A DNA stretch of 24,187 bases from an uncultured Thermoanaerobacterales bacterium (lineage in GTDB: Bacteria; Bacillota; Clostridia; Christensenellales; UBA1242): positions 1 to 24,187 of the forward strand of contig USTP01000006.1 in the NCBI GenBank assembly GCA_900557695.1, written 5' to 3'. Every line of letters begins with the position of its first letter. Within the stretch, counting starts at the first letter, position 1. Of the stretch, positions 13,527 to 21,048 are shown piece after piece. The notes below the pieces were generated by a model. The model ran no database searches. It was not told the origin of the DNA and was given only the letters and a program-made list of their open reading frames with translations. Both the position numbers and the translations under genes were made by a program.

Positions 13527-15230
13527 ATGGCAGGTAAAGATGAAATAAGACTTGAGGAAGAGGCAAGGAAAAGGCTGAAAAATGATTTAAATTTTGAGCT
13601 TATTGTTCCGTATACTCAAGAGGTTGAAAAAATAATCAAAAAACAGAAAATAGAATATTACACTTCGGAAATAAACAATAGATGTTTTACCTATGATGTA
13701 GAAATGCTGAAGCATTTTTTAACCACACCATTCATATTTGAAAATCTTAAAAAGATTTTAAGCCGTAAAGATTCTTCGGGCAATTTCGAAGTTTATTTGT
13801 TTAGTGATGATGTCAAGGGCCAACTTTTAACTATGTATGCAAAATCGGCATTTGTAAAGATATTGCAATCTAGCCTACAAGATGGCTCAACTAGAAAGTT
13901 AAAAAAGAAAATTGAAGCACTTGTATCACTTGTAGAACCTTCGCCTCTTTTAAACTCGGATGAGGTATACTCTGTTTCTATAGGAGAGGGAGAACAATAT
14001 AACTTCTCTTTGCCTGTTAAAAACATTGTTAAGTTTTTTATGGAAGACTACAAGAATGCTATGTTTAGCAATTTTCTTGGAGTGGACACTTGTGGTTTAT
14101 CAAAAGAGCAGTTTTTGTTTGTTGTTTACTCATATGCAACTAAAACAAGTCTTTTAGACAACTATGTTTTTGATGACCTTGCCGATAAATATTTTAGCGA
14201 GCTAGATAAGGGGAAAATAATAGATTTCTATGCCTTTAAGAATGTGAATCAAACAAAAGATACAGCTTTAAGTGAAGTTAAATTAAATCCAGAGCTCGTT
14301 GAATATTTGTTTGAGGATATGCCAAAAGACTATAGCGATCTTGAAAAGGCAGTTTATCTTTATATTAAAATGTGTAGAACATTTACCTACGATCCATACT
14401 TTTTTGCCAGCAAAGAGGTTGGAAAATCGGCAAAAGTTCATCAGGATATAACTAGGCTAGAACAATTAACGCCAAGCAATAACGCGCTTGTTTGTTATGA
14501 ATTTACTCGAATTTACGGCAAGCTTCTAAATATGCTTAATATAAACTATGAGGCAAGGGGTAGCGATATTTATGGTGCTCCAGGGCATTCGTATTTAAGA
14601 TTTAAAATTGATGATATTGTTATAAGCGCTGACTCTACTAAGAAAATTTTAGGTGGCGATTTATATGAGGCCAAAGTGCATGGACCAATAATGGGGTTAG
14701 ATGCTCACAAATCAACTTTTCAACCTCTATTAGATAAAGTTATATATAAAGTTAGCCAAGAAATATATAAAAGTGACGAAGCTAATGAAGAGAAAATATC
14801 ACAGTTTGGCTATTGGAAAGAGCTTTATAATAAGCTTTGCAAGGAAAATAAAAATAGCCATAAACTAAGCGTTGATGAAAAATTTGGTATTCTTGTAGAA
14901 CAAATGGATAGATTAAATTTGCCTTTAATTGATTCAATTACCTATATGCGAAGGTTGTGCTACAATCTTTTTGAACTAGAAGAAATTAGGGGAGATTTCT
15001 CTTTTAGCTTAGTTAAAAAGGCTGTAAAACACCCAGAGTCAGACTATGAACTGCTTGTTGTTATGTCTTTTAAAGACAAAAGGGAACCAGATGATAAAAC
15101 AAGGTATGTAATTTATGACAATGAGGGCTCATTTAACGAATCTACTTTGAAAGATATTAAAAAAAGATTTAAAAGTTGGGAATATAAGTATATAAACCAT
15201 TATCACGAGATTATTGGTCTAGAACCATAG
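13527..15230 (+). CDS. Transglutaminase-like (papain-fold) protein of unknown role
   Basis: A 567-residue soluble protein with no signal peptide or membrane helix. Residues 260-375 look like a transglutaminase-like cysteine peptidase core: the lead-in helix EKAVYLYIKMCRTFTYDPYF, the candidate nucleophile C323 in NNALVCYEFTRIYGKLL, then H354 in GAPGHSYLRF and D369 in ISADST. The order Cys-His-Asp and the spacing fit that fold. The 260-residue N-terminal part and the C-terminal 190 residues are charged and not recognised. I use ATG 13527: the in-frame ATG at 13506 lies within the promoter. No Shine-Dalgarno sequence exists, so the message is probably leaderless. A small gene follows 17 bases after the stop. 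Substrate and pathway are unknown. Confidence 0.7.
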   Translation: MAGKDEIRLEEEARKRLKNDLNFELIVPYTQEVEKIIKKQKIEYYTSEINNRCFTYDVEMLKHFLTTPFIFENLKKILSRKDSSGNFEVYLFSDDVKGQLLTMYAKSAFVKILQSSLQDGSTRKLKKKIEALVSLVEPSPLLNSDEVYSVSIGEGEQYNFSLPVKNIVKFFMEDYKNAMFSNFLGVDTCGLSKEQFLFVVYSYATKTSLLDNYVFDDLADKYFSELDKGKIIDFYAFKNVNQTKDTALSEVKLNPELVEYLFEDMPKDYSDLEKAVYLYIKMCRTFTYDPYFFASKEVGKSAKVHQDITRLEQLTPSNNALVCYEFTRIYGKLLNMLNINYEARGSDIYGAPGHSYLRFKIDDIVISADSTKKILGGDLYEAKVHGPIMGLDAHKSTFQPLLDKVIYKVSQEIYKSDEANEEKISQFGYWKELYNKLCKENKNSHKLSVDEKFGILVEQMDRLNLPLIDSITYMRRLCYNLFELEEIRGDFSFSLVKKAVKHPESDYELLVVMSFKDKREPDDKTRYVIYDNEGSFNESTLKDIKKRFKSWEYKYINHYHEIIGLEP

Positions 15231-15247
15231 AAGGAAGGAGAATATTT

Positions 15248-15475
15248 ATGATAAACTTGCTCCGTGAAAGAAATGAAAAACTAATTGCAAAACTAGAAAA
15301 GGATGATAGCGATTTAGAAAGGCTCGCAAAACTTAGAATTATTAGACAGATGCTTAAAGACGATGATTGCTTTTTAAAAATTCCAATAGAAATGGCGTAT
15401 AGTATATTTGAAGACCTTGGAGTAGAGAAATCTAGCTTCAAGGAACTTTATATTAGACTTACAACAACAAAATAA
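15248..15475 (+). CDS. Small hypothetical protein paired with the transglutaminase-like gene
   Basis: A 75-residue charged protein that I do not recognise. It opens with a helical, possibly coiled-coil stretch, NLLRERNEKLIAKLEKDDSD, and is predicted helical almost throughout; one cysteine and no membrane segment. A strong ribosome site, GAAGGAGGAGAA-like (AAGGAGAA at 15235-15242), precedes ATG 15248. It lies 17 bases after the 567-residue gene and before a terminator, so both form one transcript and the product may be a partner of that protein. Confidence 0.7.
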   Translation: MINLLRERNEKLIAKLEKDDSDLERLAKLRIIRQMLKDDDCFLKIPIEMAYSIFEDLGVEKSSFKELYIRLTTTK

Positions 15476-15506
15476 AAATTCGTAGCATTTTGTGCTACGA
15501 ATTTTT
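15475..15506. terminator. Bidirectional terminator
   Basis: AAAATTCGTAGCA (15475-15487), loop TTTTG, TGCTACGAATTTT (15493-15505). Flanking A and T runs serve the small gene on plus and tRNA-Leu on minus. Confidence 0.9.
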
Positions 15507-15509
15507 GTT

Positions 15510-15593
15510 TGGTGCGGATGACAGGAGTTGAACCTGCACGAGTTTCCTCACATGGACCTGAACCATGCGTGTCTGCCATTTCACCACATCCGC
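15510..15593 (-). tRNA. tRNA-Leu (CAG)
   Basis: Acceptor stem GCGGATG/CATCCGC closes, the anticodon loop TTCAGGT gives CAG, a long variable arm of leucine type is present, the T-loop is TTCAACT and CCA is encoded. Oriented opposite to the rest of the tRNA cluster. Confidence 0.95.
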
Positions 15594-15691
15594 ATAAAAC
15601 TTATGTTTATAGTTTAACAAAAAGAAAAACAAAATGCAAGGCAATGCGATAATGCAAAAGGCAAAATTTCACAAAAAATCTTGTAAATTTA

Positions 15692-15720
15692 TTGACATAA
15701 ATCATTTGTCATGTTATTAT
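15692..15720 (+). promoter_or_regulatory. Sigma-A promoter of the tRNA cluster
   Basis: TTGACA (15692-15697), 17 bases, TATTAT (15715-15720), with a TG one base before the -10. Transcription would start about 45 bases before the tRNA-Gly fragment and 200 bases before the intact tRNA-Gly. Confidence 0.75.
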
Positions 15721-15750
15721 CTTTAAGTATGTTGGTTGTAACATCTAGGT

Positions 15751-15789
15751 GGTGTAAACCTCCATATGTGTGCGGATGTAGCTCAATGG
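15751..15789 (+). pseudogene. 5' fragment of tRNA-Gly with its leader
   Basis: GCGGATGTAGCTCAATGG (15772-15789) equals the first 18 bases of the intact tRNA-Gly at 15929 apart from one base. Its 20-base leader also matches that of the intact gene. The similarity stops after the D-loop; no anticodon arm follows. Confidence 0.7.
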
Positions 15790-15928
15790 CACGACGCGTT
15801 AAGTAAATTTGCCTGTGGCAAATTTATAGCCAAAGTGAGGTCGTTAGCTATGCTAAGACCCGGAAGATGCTATGCAGCTACCAAACGGCTAGTTTTTCAG
15901 TTGGTAGTGTAAATCTCTATATGTGTGT
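15790..15928 (+). other. Structured spacer between tRNA-Gly fragment and tRNA-Gly
   Basis: No gene is visible. Three hairpins fall in order: a 10-bp stem TAAATTTGCC/GGCAAATTTA (15804-15826), a bulged stem GGTCgTTAGC/GCTAAGACC (15839-15860), and CTACCAA (15878-15884) with TTGGTAG (15901-15907). It lies between the promoter and tRNA-Gly, so it is probably transcribed. I do not recognise an RNA family. Confidence 0.5.
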
Positions 15929-16002
15929 GCGGGTGTAGCTCAATGGTAGAGTCCCAGCCTTCCAAGCTGGTCGCGTGGGTCCGATTCCCATCACCCGCTC
16001 CA
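15929..16002 (+). tRNA. tRNA-Gly (TCC)
   Basis: Acceptor GCGGGTG/CACCCGC, anticodon stem CCAGC/GCTGG, loop CTTCCAA (anticodon TCC), CCA encoded. The T-loop reads TCCGATT, so position 55, normally U and modified to pseudouridine, is C. G18 and G19 are present. Confidence 0.93.
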
Positions 16003-16026
16003 ATTAAATTGAGAAATCAATTTATT

Positions 16027-16196
16027 GCGGGGGATAAAAGGGAAGCGGAGAGAGTCCGCTCAGCCGAGTAAAGCAAAGCTTTGCGAACGCCACGAGCTAA
16101 AGATAATATTGGGGATGAAACCCAATTTATCAAAATGGCAATAGAGTTAGACTTGTTCAGCTATGTAGCGAGTATTCCCGTCACCTGATTCAATTT
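16027..16196 (+). pseudogene. Degenerate tRNA-Gly remnant with foreign middle
   Basis: Positions 16174-16200 match the 3' end and downstream flank of tRNA-Gly (15984-16010) at 22 of 27 bases. The segment may open at 16027 with GCGGGGG, like the acceptor start. The middle is unrelated and hairpin-rich, for example GCGGA-GAGAG-TCCGC, the palindrome GCAAAGCTTTGC and ATTGGG-GATGAAA-CCCAAT. Confidence 0.5.
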
Positions 16197-16211
16197 AATT
16201 AGGCATTATAT

Positions 16212-16288
16212 GTGCCTGTAGCTCAGCTGGATAGAGCATCGCCCTTCTAAGGCGAGGGTCAGGGGTTCGAATCCCTTCAGGCACACCA
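16212..16288 (+). tRNA. tRNA-Arg (TCT)
   Basis: Acceptor GTGCCTG/CAGGCAC, anticodon stem TCGCC/GGCGA with loop CTTCTAA (TCT), T-loop TTCGAAT, CCA encoded. Confidence 0.96.
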
Positions 16289-16297
16289 AAACGAGAT

Positions 16298-16375
16298 GGT
16301 GGGTATAGCTCAGCTGGTTAGAGCGCCAGGTTGTGGCCCTGGAGGTCGTGGGTTCGAATCCCACTACTCACCCCA
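16298..16375 (+). tRNA. tRNA-His (GTG)
   Basis: Acceptor GTGGGTA/TACTCAC with the histidine-specific extra G at -1 opposite C73, anticodon stem CCAGG/CCTGG with loop TTGTGGC (GTG), CCA encoded. Confidence 0.96.
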
Positions 16376-16395
16376 AAAACATATAATATACATAT

Positions 16396-16470
16396 TGGGG
16401 TGTCGCCAAGCGGTAAGGCACGAGACTTTGACTCTCGCATTCGTAGGTTCAAATCCTGCCACCCCAGCCA
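16396..16470 (+). tRNA. tRNA-Gln (TTG)
   Basis: Acceptor TGGGGTG/CACCCCA, anticodon stem CGAGA/TCTCG with loop CTTTGAC (TTG), discriminator G, CCA encoded. Confidence 0.96.
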
Positions 16471-16501
16471 TAAACTAAACAAGTCACCCGTTAAAGTATA
16501 T

Positions 16502-16576
16502 TGGGGTGTCGCCAAGCGGTAAGGCATGGGACTCTGACTCCCACATTCGAGGGTTCGAATCCTTCCACCCCAGCCA
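16502..16576 (+). tRNA. tRNA-Gln (CTG)
   Basis: Near-duplicate of the preceding gene with the same acceptor stem. The anticodon stem is TGGGA/TCCCA with loop CTCTGAC (CTG), so the pair reads both glutamine codons. Confidence 0.96.
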
Positions 16577-16593
16577 ATAAAACAAATGAATAT

Positions 16594-16669
16594 GGTTCAC
16601 TAGCTCAGTCGGTAGAGCACTTGACTTTTAATCAAGGGGTCCCGGGTTCGAATCCCGGGTGAGCCACCA
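16594..16669 (+). tRNA. tRNA-Lys (TTT)
   Basis: Acceptor GGTTCAC/GTGAGCC with one wobble, anticodon stem CTTGA/TCAAG with loop CTTTTAA (TTT), CCA encoded. Confidence 0.96.
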
Positions 16670-16681
16670 AAAACAGTCCTT

Positions 16682-16766
16682 GCGGATGTGGTGAAATTGG
16701 CAGACACGCTAGACTTAGGATCTAGTGCCGAAAGGCTTGGGGGTTCAAGTCCCTTCATCCGCACCA
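16682..16766 (+). tRNA. tRNA-Leu (TAG)
   Basis: Acceptor GCGGATG/CATCCGC, anticodon stem CTAGA/TCTAG with loop CTTAGGA (TAG), long variable arm, CCA encoded. Last tRNA before a terminator. Confidence 0.96.
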
Positions 16767-16770
16767 ATAA

Positions 16771-16804
16771 AAATAATCCGAACCATAAAGGGGAGGATTT
16801 TTTT
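16771..16804 (+). terminator. Terminator of the tRNA cluster
   Basis: AATCC (16775-16779) pairs with GGATT (16795-16799), extended by A/T pairs, followed by seven or more Ts. Confidence 0.65.
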
Positions 16805-16848
16805 ATTTACTTTCATATTTTATAAGACTTTTGCCTTCGCGAGTAAAA

Positions 16849-16877
16849 TTGACAGATTACAGGAGTTATGGTATACT
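16849..16877 (+). promoter_or_regulatory. Sigma-A promoter of the epimerase operon
   Basis: TTGACA (16849-16854), 17 bases, TATACT (16872-16877), TG extension present. Confidence 0.75.
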
Positions 16878-16883
16878 ATATAT

Positions 16884-17084
16884 AATTGTGTGAAAGTGCT
16901 TTTAAGAGATTAGAGGATAAATATAGAAGAAGAGTATTTGAGGAAAATAAAGCTTTATATTTTTTAAAAAACTAAAATTTTAGGCTTTGTTGAAACTGAA
17001 TTAGACGAAACTCTTTGGAGGGCAAAAAGTAAAATTTGAACGAAAACAATAAAGCAAGCCAAATACAAATATTAGGAGAAAATT
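16884..17084 (+). other. Long untranslated leader of the epimerase operon
   Basis: About 200 bases separate the inferred transcription start from the GTG at 17085. No open frame of note lies here. ATAAAGCTTTAT near 16950 is palindromic and followed by Ts. I do not recognise a riboswitch. Confidence 0.45.
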
Positions 17085-18089
17085 GTGGAGAGATATATAA
17101 AATTAAAAAATGGGAATGCTGAGTTAACTGTAGATAGAGTAGGGGCTCAAATTGTTAGCTATAAAGTTGATGGTGTTGAAATCATGTATCAGGGGGCGCT
17201 TAATCCTGAGAACTCTATGTGGAAAGCTACTGCAAAAAACCTTTTTCCAAATCCAGGGCCTATAGGAACGGAAAATGAAAAGTGGGGAGAGCTTAAAACT
17301 GAAACCTATAATGTTAATGGAAAAGAAGAAAAACACACCATTTATGTTCATAACGGTGGCTTGTATCACATGGGTCAGCATGGCTTTGCTCAAAGTGAAG
17401 AGTTTGATGTTCATGCTAAAAGAAAGAACTATTGTGTTTTATCAATATCTTCAGACAGGCAACAAACATACACGCAATATCCATATAAGTTTACATATTA
17501 TGTTGTTTTAGAACTAGGTGAAGATGGAAACCTTAACTGCATGACTTGTGCTCAAAATAACGACACAAAGCCAATGTTAGCAGGTATGGGCTGGCACCCA
17601 GCATTCAAGCTTTATGGTGATTCGAAAAAATACAAGTTGTTTTTTGAAAATTTAGAAAAAGAAGATTCATGTGAAGTTCAAGAGGGTGTGGGGTATGATA
17701 TCTACAGCGATGTTATATCAAAAAGCAAATCTAAAGCCTTCTCTGGTATTAAAAGTGCAGATATAGTTTTGTGTTATGAAAGAAATCCAGGCGAGTTTTT
17801 GCCTTACTTAAAAATGCACACCAGTGAACCAAATCTTATTTTATGGTCAAAAAATCGTGAGAATGAAAGTCAGGAAGAGTTTATATGCATCGAACCATGG
17901 AACACAATGCCTAGGCAAATTAGCAAATTAACAACGCAAGATAAAACTAGAGAATTAAGTGAGAGTGGTGCAGTTATAATTGAACCTGACGAAAAAAGTT
18001 ACTTGAAAGCTAGCGTTAATATTTATCCAGAATATATTTTGGAGTTGCAAAAAACACTAAATCCTAACAATGGAGAAAAAGACCTATGA
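17085..18089 (+). CDS. Aldose 1-epimerase (galactose mutarotase-like) protein
   Basis: A 334-residue cytoplasmic protein of the mutarotase superfamily, closest in feel to the LacX/YihR-like branch. Motifs in order: LFPNPGP (53-59), QHGFAQ with H99 (98-102), GWHPAF with H171 (169-174), and CIEPWNTMP near the end where the catalytic acid lies. Family members interconvert sugar anomers, for example of glucose or galactose; the substrate here is not evident. The start is GTG 17085 with AGGAGA (17074-17079); TTG 17083 is out of frame. The stop overlaps the next gene by four bases (ATGA), and a promoter with a 200-base leader lies upstream. Confidence 0.88.
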   Translation: MERYIKLKNGNAELTVDRVGAQIVSYKVDGVEIMYQGALNPENSMWKATAKNLFPNPGPIGTENEKWGELKTETYNVNGKEEKHTIYVHNGGLYHMGQHGFAQSEEFDVHAKRKNYCVLSISSDRQQTYTQYPYKFTYYVVLELGEDGNLNCMTCAQNNDTKPMLAGMGWHPAFKLYGDSKKYKLFFENLEKEDSCEVQEGVGYDIYSDVISKSKSKAFSGIKSADIVLCYERNPGEFLPYLKMHTSEPNLILWSKNRENESQEEFICIEPWNTMPRQISKLTTQDKTRELSESGAVIIEPDEKSYLKASVNIYPEYILELQKTLNPNNGEKDL

Positions 18090-18361
18090 TTCACTCACTT
18101 GCTGGCGGAGAACTTGGAAATATAAAATATTTAGATTTCGCTAAAGTAGAAATAACAGACTCAATAGCAATGGGCGATGTTTATTGGTATATATCAAACA
18201 TTACCAACCTTAAAGTAGGAGATGAGGTGCTAGTTCCATTTGGCATAAATAACAAACTTTTAAGAGGGAAAGTAGTTAGGCTGGACAAGCATGTTTCAAG
18301 CCAGGTTTCCCCAATTCCTATAAAAAGAGCTAAATATATTTCACGGGTTGTGAAAAAATAA
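18086..18361 (+). CDS. Small beta-rich protein coupled to the epimerase gene
   Basis: A 91-residue protein with no membrane segment or cysteine. It is predicted mostly beta. The stretch VGDEVLVPFGINNKLLRGKVVRL (about 42-64) resembles the small barrel at the N-terminus of primosomal protein PriA, but the helicase is absent and the likeness is only local. It starts by ATGA overlap with the epimerase gene and is followed by a strong terminator, so it is the second gene of a two-gene unit. Function unknown. Confidence 0.7.
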   Translation: MIHSLAGGELGNIKYLDFAKVEITDSIAMGDVYWYISNITNLKVGDEVLVPFGINNKLLRGKVVRLDKHVSSQVSPIPIKRAKYISRVVKK

Positions 18362-18371
18362 TTTAGAAAAT

Positions 18372-18402
18372 AAAAAAGAGTGCAAATTTTGCACTCTTTT
18401 TT
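18372..18402. terminator. Bidirectional terminator
   Basis: AAAAAAGAGTGCAA (18372-18385) pairs perfectly with TTGCACTCTTTTTT (18389-18402), loop ATT. It serves both convergent genes. Confidence 0.93.
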
Positions 18403-18412
18403 GGTTTAACAA

Positions 18413-19054
18413 CTATTTCATTAAGTCTTGCTTTAGTTTTTCAAACTCTTCGTCTGTAATTAAACCATCTGCTTTCATTTTGTTTAACTCTTCAATTTTT
18501 TGCTCTACATTTTCTTCCTTTTTCTCTTCAGGAGCACTAGTAGATATAGAAGAGGCAACACTTTCGAAAACTTGAGCCTGCTCTGCTTGAACCTGCTTTT
18601 GATTTTCTTTTAAGTCGATAGCAAAGAAAACTGTGCTAACTATTAGCATAGCCCAAATTGCTAAATCAATTAAAGATAACCAAGAGATTCCTGAAGATAA
18701 AGTACCAATTACGCCAAGGCAAACAACGATTATGTTCATTACAAATAAAGTTGATACAATTGATTTCTTTGAAGCAAAGTCTTGAACGCTCATTTTGCTT
18801 ATTTTGATACATTTACAAGAAAGTATTAAACAGATAATGCCTAGAATAATGTTAATTACATAAGAGCCAATCAAAGTTACTATAGAACCTAAAACGGCAG
18901 CAGTATCTGCATCGCTACTAGAGGCTTTAAGTAGAGCCATTACTAAAACAGTAATATAAAATATTAGCACGGCTGAAAAAACGATGTAGATAGAGTAGGC
19001 AACAATGTTCAAGACAGCAGCTGTGAAAGTTTTCTTTCTTCTTTCTGGTTGCAT
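18413..19054 (-). CDS. Four-helix membrane protein with C-terminal SHOCT domain
   Basis: A 213-residue protein of unknown function. Four hydrophobic helices fall at about 12-40, 55-82, 98-120 and 124-147. A Gln/Glu-rich linker (about 150-180) leads to a SHOCT motif at the end, IEELNKMKADGLITDEEFEK. AAAGGAGAAAG precedes the ATG on the minus strand. A possible promoter reads TTGACA at 19115-19110 with a poor -10. Same overall design as the proteins at 9931 and 21719, although the membrane parts do not look alike. Confidence 0.8.
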   Translation of the reverse strand: MQPERRKKTFTAAVLNIVAYSIYIVFSAVLIFYITVLVMALLKASSSDADTAAVLGSIVTLIGSYVINIILGIICLILSCKCIKISKMSVQDFASKKSIVSTLFVMNIIVVCLGVIGTLSSGISWLSLIDLAIWAMLIVSTVFFAIDLKENQKQVQAEQAQVFESVASSISTSAPEEKKEENVEQKIEELNKMKADGLITDEEFEKLKQDLMK

Positions 19055-19171
19055 TTTCTTTCTCCTTTTATTGATATTTATAGATAGTTTAAAATATAAA
19101 AAAAACGCTTGTCAAATGATTTGTTATTAGTAGCTAACATAGTTTATTATTTTTTGCTAGTTTATATTCAT

Positions 19172-19200
19172 TTGACACTATTTTTTTGTAAAGTTATAAT
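19172..19200 (+). promoter_or_regulatory. Sigma-A promoter of rlmH
   Basis: TTGACA (19172-19177), 17 bases, TATAAT (19195-19200): a full consensus match. Confidence 0.9.
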
Positions 19201-19232
19201 TTAATTAAAAGCATAGGGGTTAATTTGCTTAA

Positions 19233-19694
19233 ATGGTAAAAGTTAATATAGTGGCTGTTGGTTTTATAAAAGAGAATTATTTAAAAGATGCAATAAAAGA
19301 ATATTCGAAAAGGCTTGGTAGATTTTGTTCGCTTAATATAATAGAAGTTGATGAAGAGTCGAAGGAAAAGGCTGTAAAAAAGAAAATAGACCTAGAAAGT
19401 AGCAAGTTGATAAATGCCGTAAAAGGTGGTTTTATTCTACTTGATAGGCAAGGAAAACTTGTATCTAGCGAAGAACTTGCAGAAATGGTGGAAGAGTGCG
19501 CTGTTAGGTTTAATGGAGAGATAAGTTTTGTTATTGGTGGGTCTAATGGTGTTAACGAGGCGCTAAAATCAAAAGCAAAACATATAATCTCATTTGGTAA
19601 GATAACTTATCCTCATCAGCTTTTTAGGGTGGTGCTACTAGAACAAATCTACAGGGCATTTTCAATATTAAACAACTTGCCTTACCATAAGTGA
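19233..19694 (+). CDS. rlmH: 23S rRNA (pseudouridine1915-N3)-methyltransferase RlmH
   Basis: SPOUT-class enzyme that uses S-adenosylmethionine to methylate pseudouridine 1915 in helix 69 of 23S rRNA. The 153-residue product shows the knot signatures FVIGGSNG (99-106) and YPHQLFRVVLLEQIYRAF, and the invariant C-terminal YHK. Length is close to the family's usual 155-160. AGGGG lies 12 bases before ATG 19233, a rather long spacing. A consensus promoter precedes it. RluA-family enzymes make the pseudouridine it acts on; one RluA-family gene lies at 4770, though its target is not known. Confidence 0.96.
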   Translation: MVKVNIVAVGFIKENYLKDAIKEYSKRLGRFCSLNIIEVDEESKEKAVKKKIDLESSKLINAVKGGFILLDRQGKLVSSEELAEMVEECAVRFNGEISFVIGGSNGVNEALKSKAKHIISFGKITYPHQLFRVVLLEQIYRAFSILNNLPYHK

Positions 19695-19707
19695 GGCTAC
19701 GATTTAA

Positions 19708-19736
19708 TTGCAAAGAGCGATTAAACTTTGTATAAT
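19708..19736 (+). promoter_or_regulatory. Sigma-A promoter of the aconitase X pair
   Basis: TTGCAA (19708-19713), 17 bases, TATAAT (19731-19736). Confidence 0.75.
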
Positions 19737-19761
19737 AAAATAAACAAAAGGAGAAAACAAT

Positions 19762-21048
19762 ATGGAAGTTAAAATGAGCCTAACAAAAGAAGAACAAGAT
19801 ATTTTAAATGGCAGTGAAGGCGAAACTAAAGCAAAAATAATGCAAACTATGGTTAGATTTGGTGAGGTTTTTGGTGCCAAAAGGCTTGTGGAAGTGACTG
19901 CTCCAGGTCATCTAGTTACATCGTTTGGACTTGGACTTTTAAAGCCAGTTTATCGCATTATGGATGAAATAATTGATGCTGGTTTAAAAACCAAGTATCC
20001 TTTCACAATAGACCCGCGCCCTATAGACTATGAGAATGTTAAGTGTGGGCCACTAAACAAATTGATTTTTTCAAAAATAATGTATTCAAAGCAAAAAGAC
20101 TATGAAGAGCAACTGCTTAAAATTGGCTTGAAAAATAGTGATGCATGGACCTGCACTAGCTACTTGAAAGAAACTGGCAACACGCCTAAAAAAGGAGATA
20201 TTCTTTCTTGGGCAGAGAGCAGTGCTGTTGTGTTTGCAAACTCTGTTTTGGGGGCTAGGTGCAACAGAAATAGTGGTATGCTAGATATTTTTGGCAGTAT
20301 TTTAAACAAAGTTCCTGAATTTGGTTTGTTAACCGATGAGGGAAGAAAGGCAAATTGGATAATAGAAATTAAAACTTCATCAGTTCCAGAAGCGCAAATT
20401 CTTGGCAGTGCAATTGGGCTGAAGGTTATGGATGGCGTGCCATACATTAAGGGGCTTGATAAGTATATAGGCAGTAGTTTAGACGATAAAACTATTTCAT
20501 ATCTAAAAGATTTTGGTGCTGCAACGGCATCAAATGGTGCTGTTGGTTTGTATCACATAGAAAACTTAACCCCAGAGGCAAAAGAGCAGGGCGAAAAGCT
20601 GATTTTGAAAGATGCTAAAACTTATGTTATTGATGATAATGAGCTAGAAAAGGTATATAAAAGCTATCCCGTTATGTGGAAAAATAAGAACTCTAAACCA
20701 AGGTTGTGTTTTATTGGTTGCCCACACTTGTCACTTGAGCAATTGCAAGAGTGGACGGCATCCTTAGAAACCAAACTAAAAGAGCGTGGCAGAAATAAAG
20801 TTTCGGTTAGAACTATCTTCACAACCTCTCCAGAAGTTTTAAAAGTTTTCAAAGAAACAGACAACTATAGAGAACTTGTAAATATGGGAGTTAGGGTTTC
20901 TTGCATATGTCCGCTTATGTACACGAATAACCCAATAGCTGGGGGAAAACCAATTATAACAAACTCAAACAAACTTCGAACCTATTCAAAATCTAGATAC
21001 TATAAAAATGCAGAAATTTTAGACATTATCACAGGGGGAAGAAAATAA
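19762..21048 (+). CDS. Aconitase X catalytic (large) subunit
   Basis: A 428-residue protein of the DUF521/aconitase X family, an iron-sulfur dehydratase distinct from classic aconitase. Family features are VTAPGHLVTSFG (45-56), GARCNRNSG (164-172), and the C-terminal CFIGCPHLSLEQL (316-328) and CICPLMYTNNP (381-391). Cysteines at 95, 131, 167, 316, 320, 381 and 383 include likely cluster ligands. Two-subunit (type II) members studied so far act on cis-3-hydroxy-L-proline or, in archaea, on mevalonate 5-phosphate. No mevalonate genes are seen here, so hydroxyproline breakdown is the more likely role. AAAGGAG precedes the ATG. The stop overlaps the small-subunit start (TAATG). Confidence 0.92.
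   Translation: MEVKMSLTKEEQDILNGSEGETKAKIMQTMVRFGEVFGAKRLVEVTAPGHLVTSFGLGLLKPVYRIMDEIIDAGLKTKYPFTIDPRPIDYENVKCGPLNKLIFSKIMYSKQKDYEEQLLKIGLKNSDAWTCTSYLKETGNTPKKGDILSWAESSAVVFANSVLGARCNRNSGMLDIFGSILNKVPEFGLLTDEGRKANWIIEIKTSSVPEAQILGSAIGLKVMDGVPYIKGLDKYIGSSLDDKTISYLKDFGAATASNGAVGLYHIENLTPEAKEQGEKLILKDAKTYVIDDNELEKVYKSYPVMWKNKNSKPRLCFIGCPHLSLEQLQEWTASLETKLKERGRNKVSVRTIFTTSPEVLKVFKETDNYRELVNMGVRVSCICPLMYTNNPIAGGKPIITNSNKLRTYSKSRYYKNAEILDIITGGRK

Noticed and set aside
15855..15885. SRP RNA (GGAAG...GCAGC likeness)
   Set aside because: Only a short stretch resembles the conserved SRP loop; the asymmetric loop and flanking stem are not formed.
15772..16196. Group I intron inside a tRNA-Gly gene
   Set aside because: The intact tRNA-Gly lies between the two fragments, and neither insert begins in an anticodon loop or shows intron core elements.
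16296..16527. Open frames on both strands over the tRNA genes
   Set aside because: They translate tRNA-His and the two tRNA-Gln genes; peptides such as GVAQLVRAPGCGPGGRGFESH-type are well-known tRNA artefacts.
18086..18361. Truncated priA
   Set aside because: The similarity is limited to one small-barrel stretch; the gene has a normal coupled start and its own stop and terminator, so it is a complete small gene.
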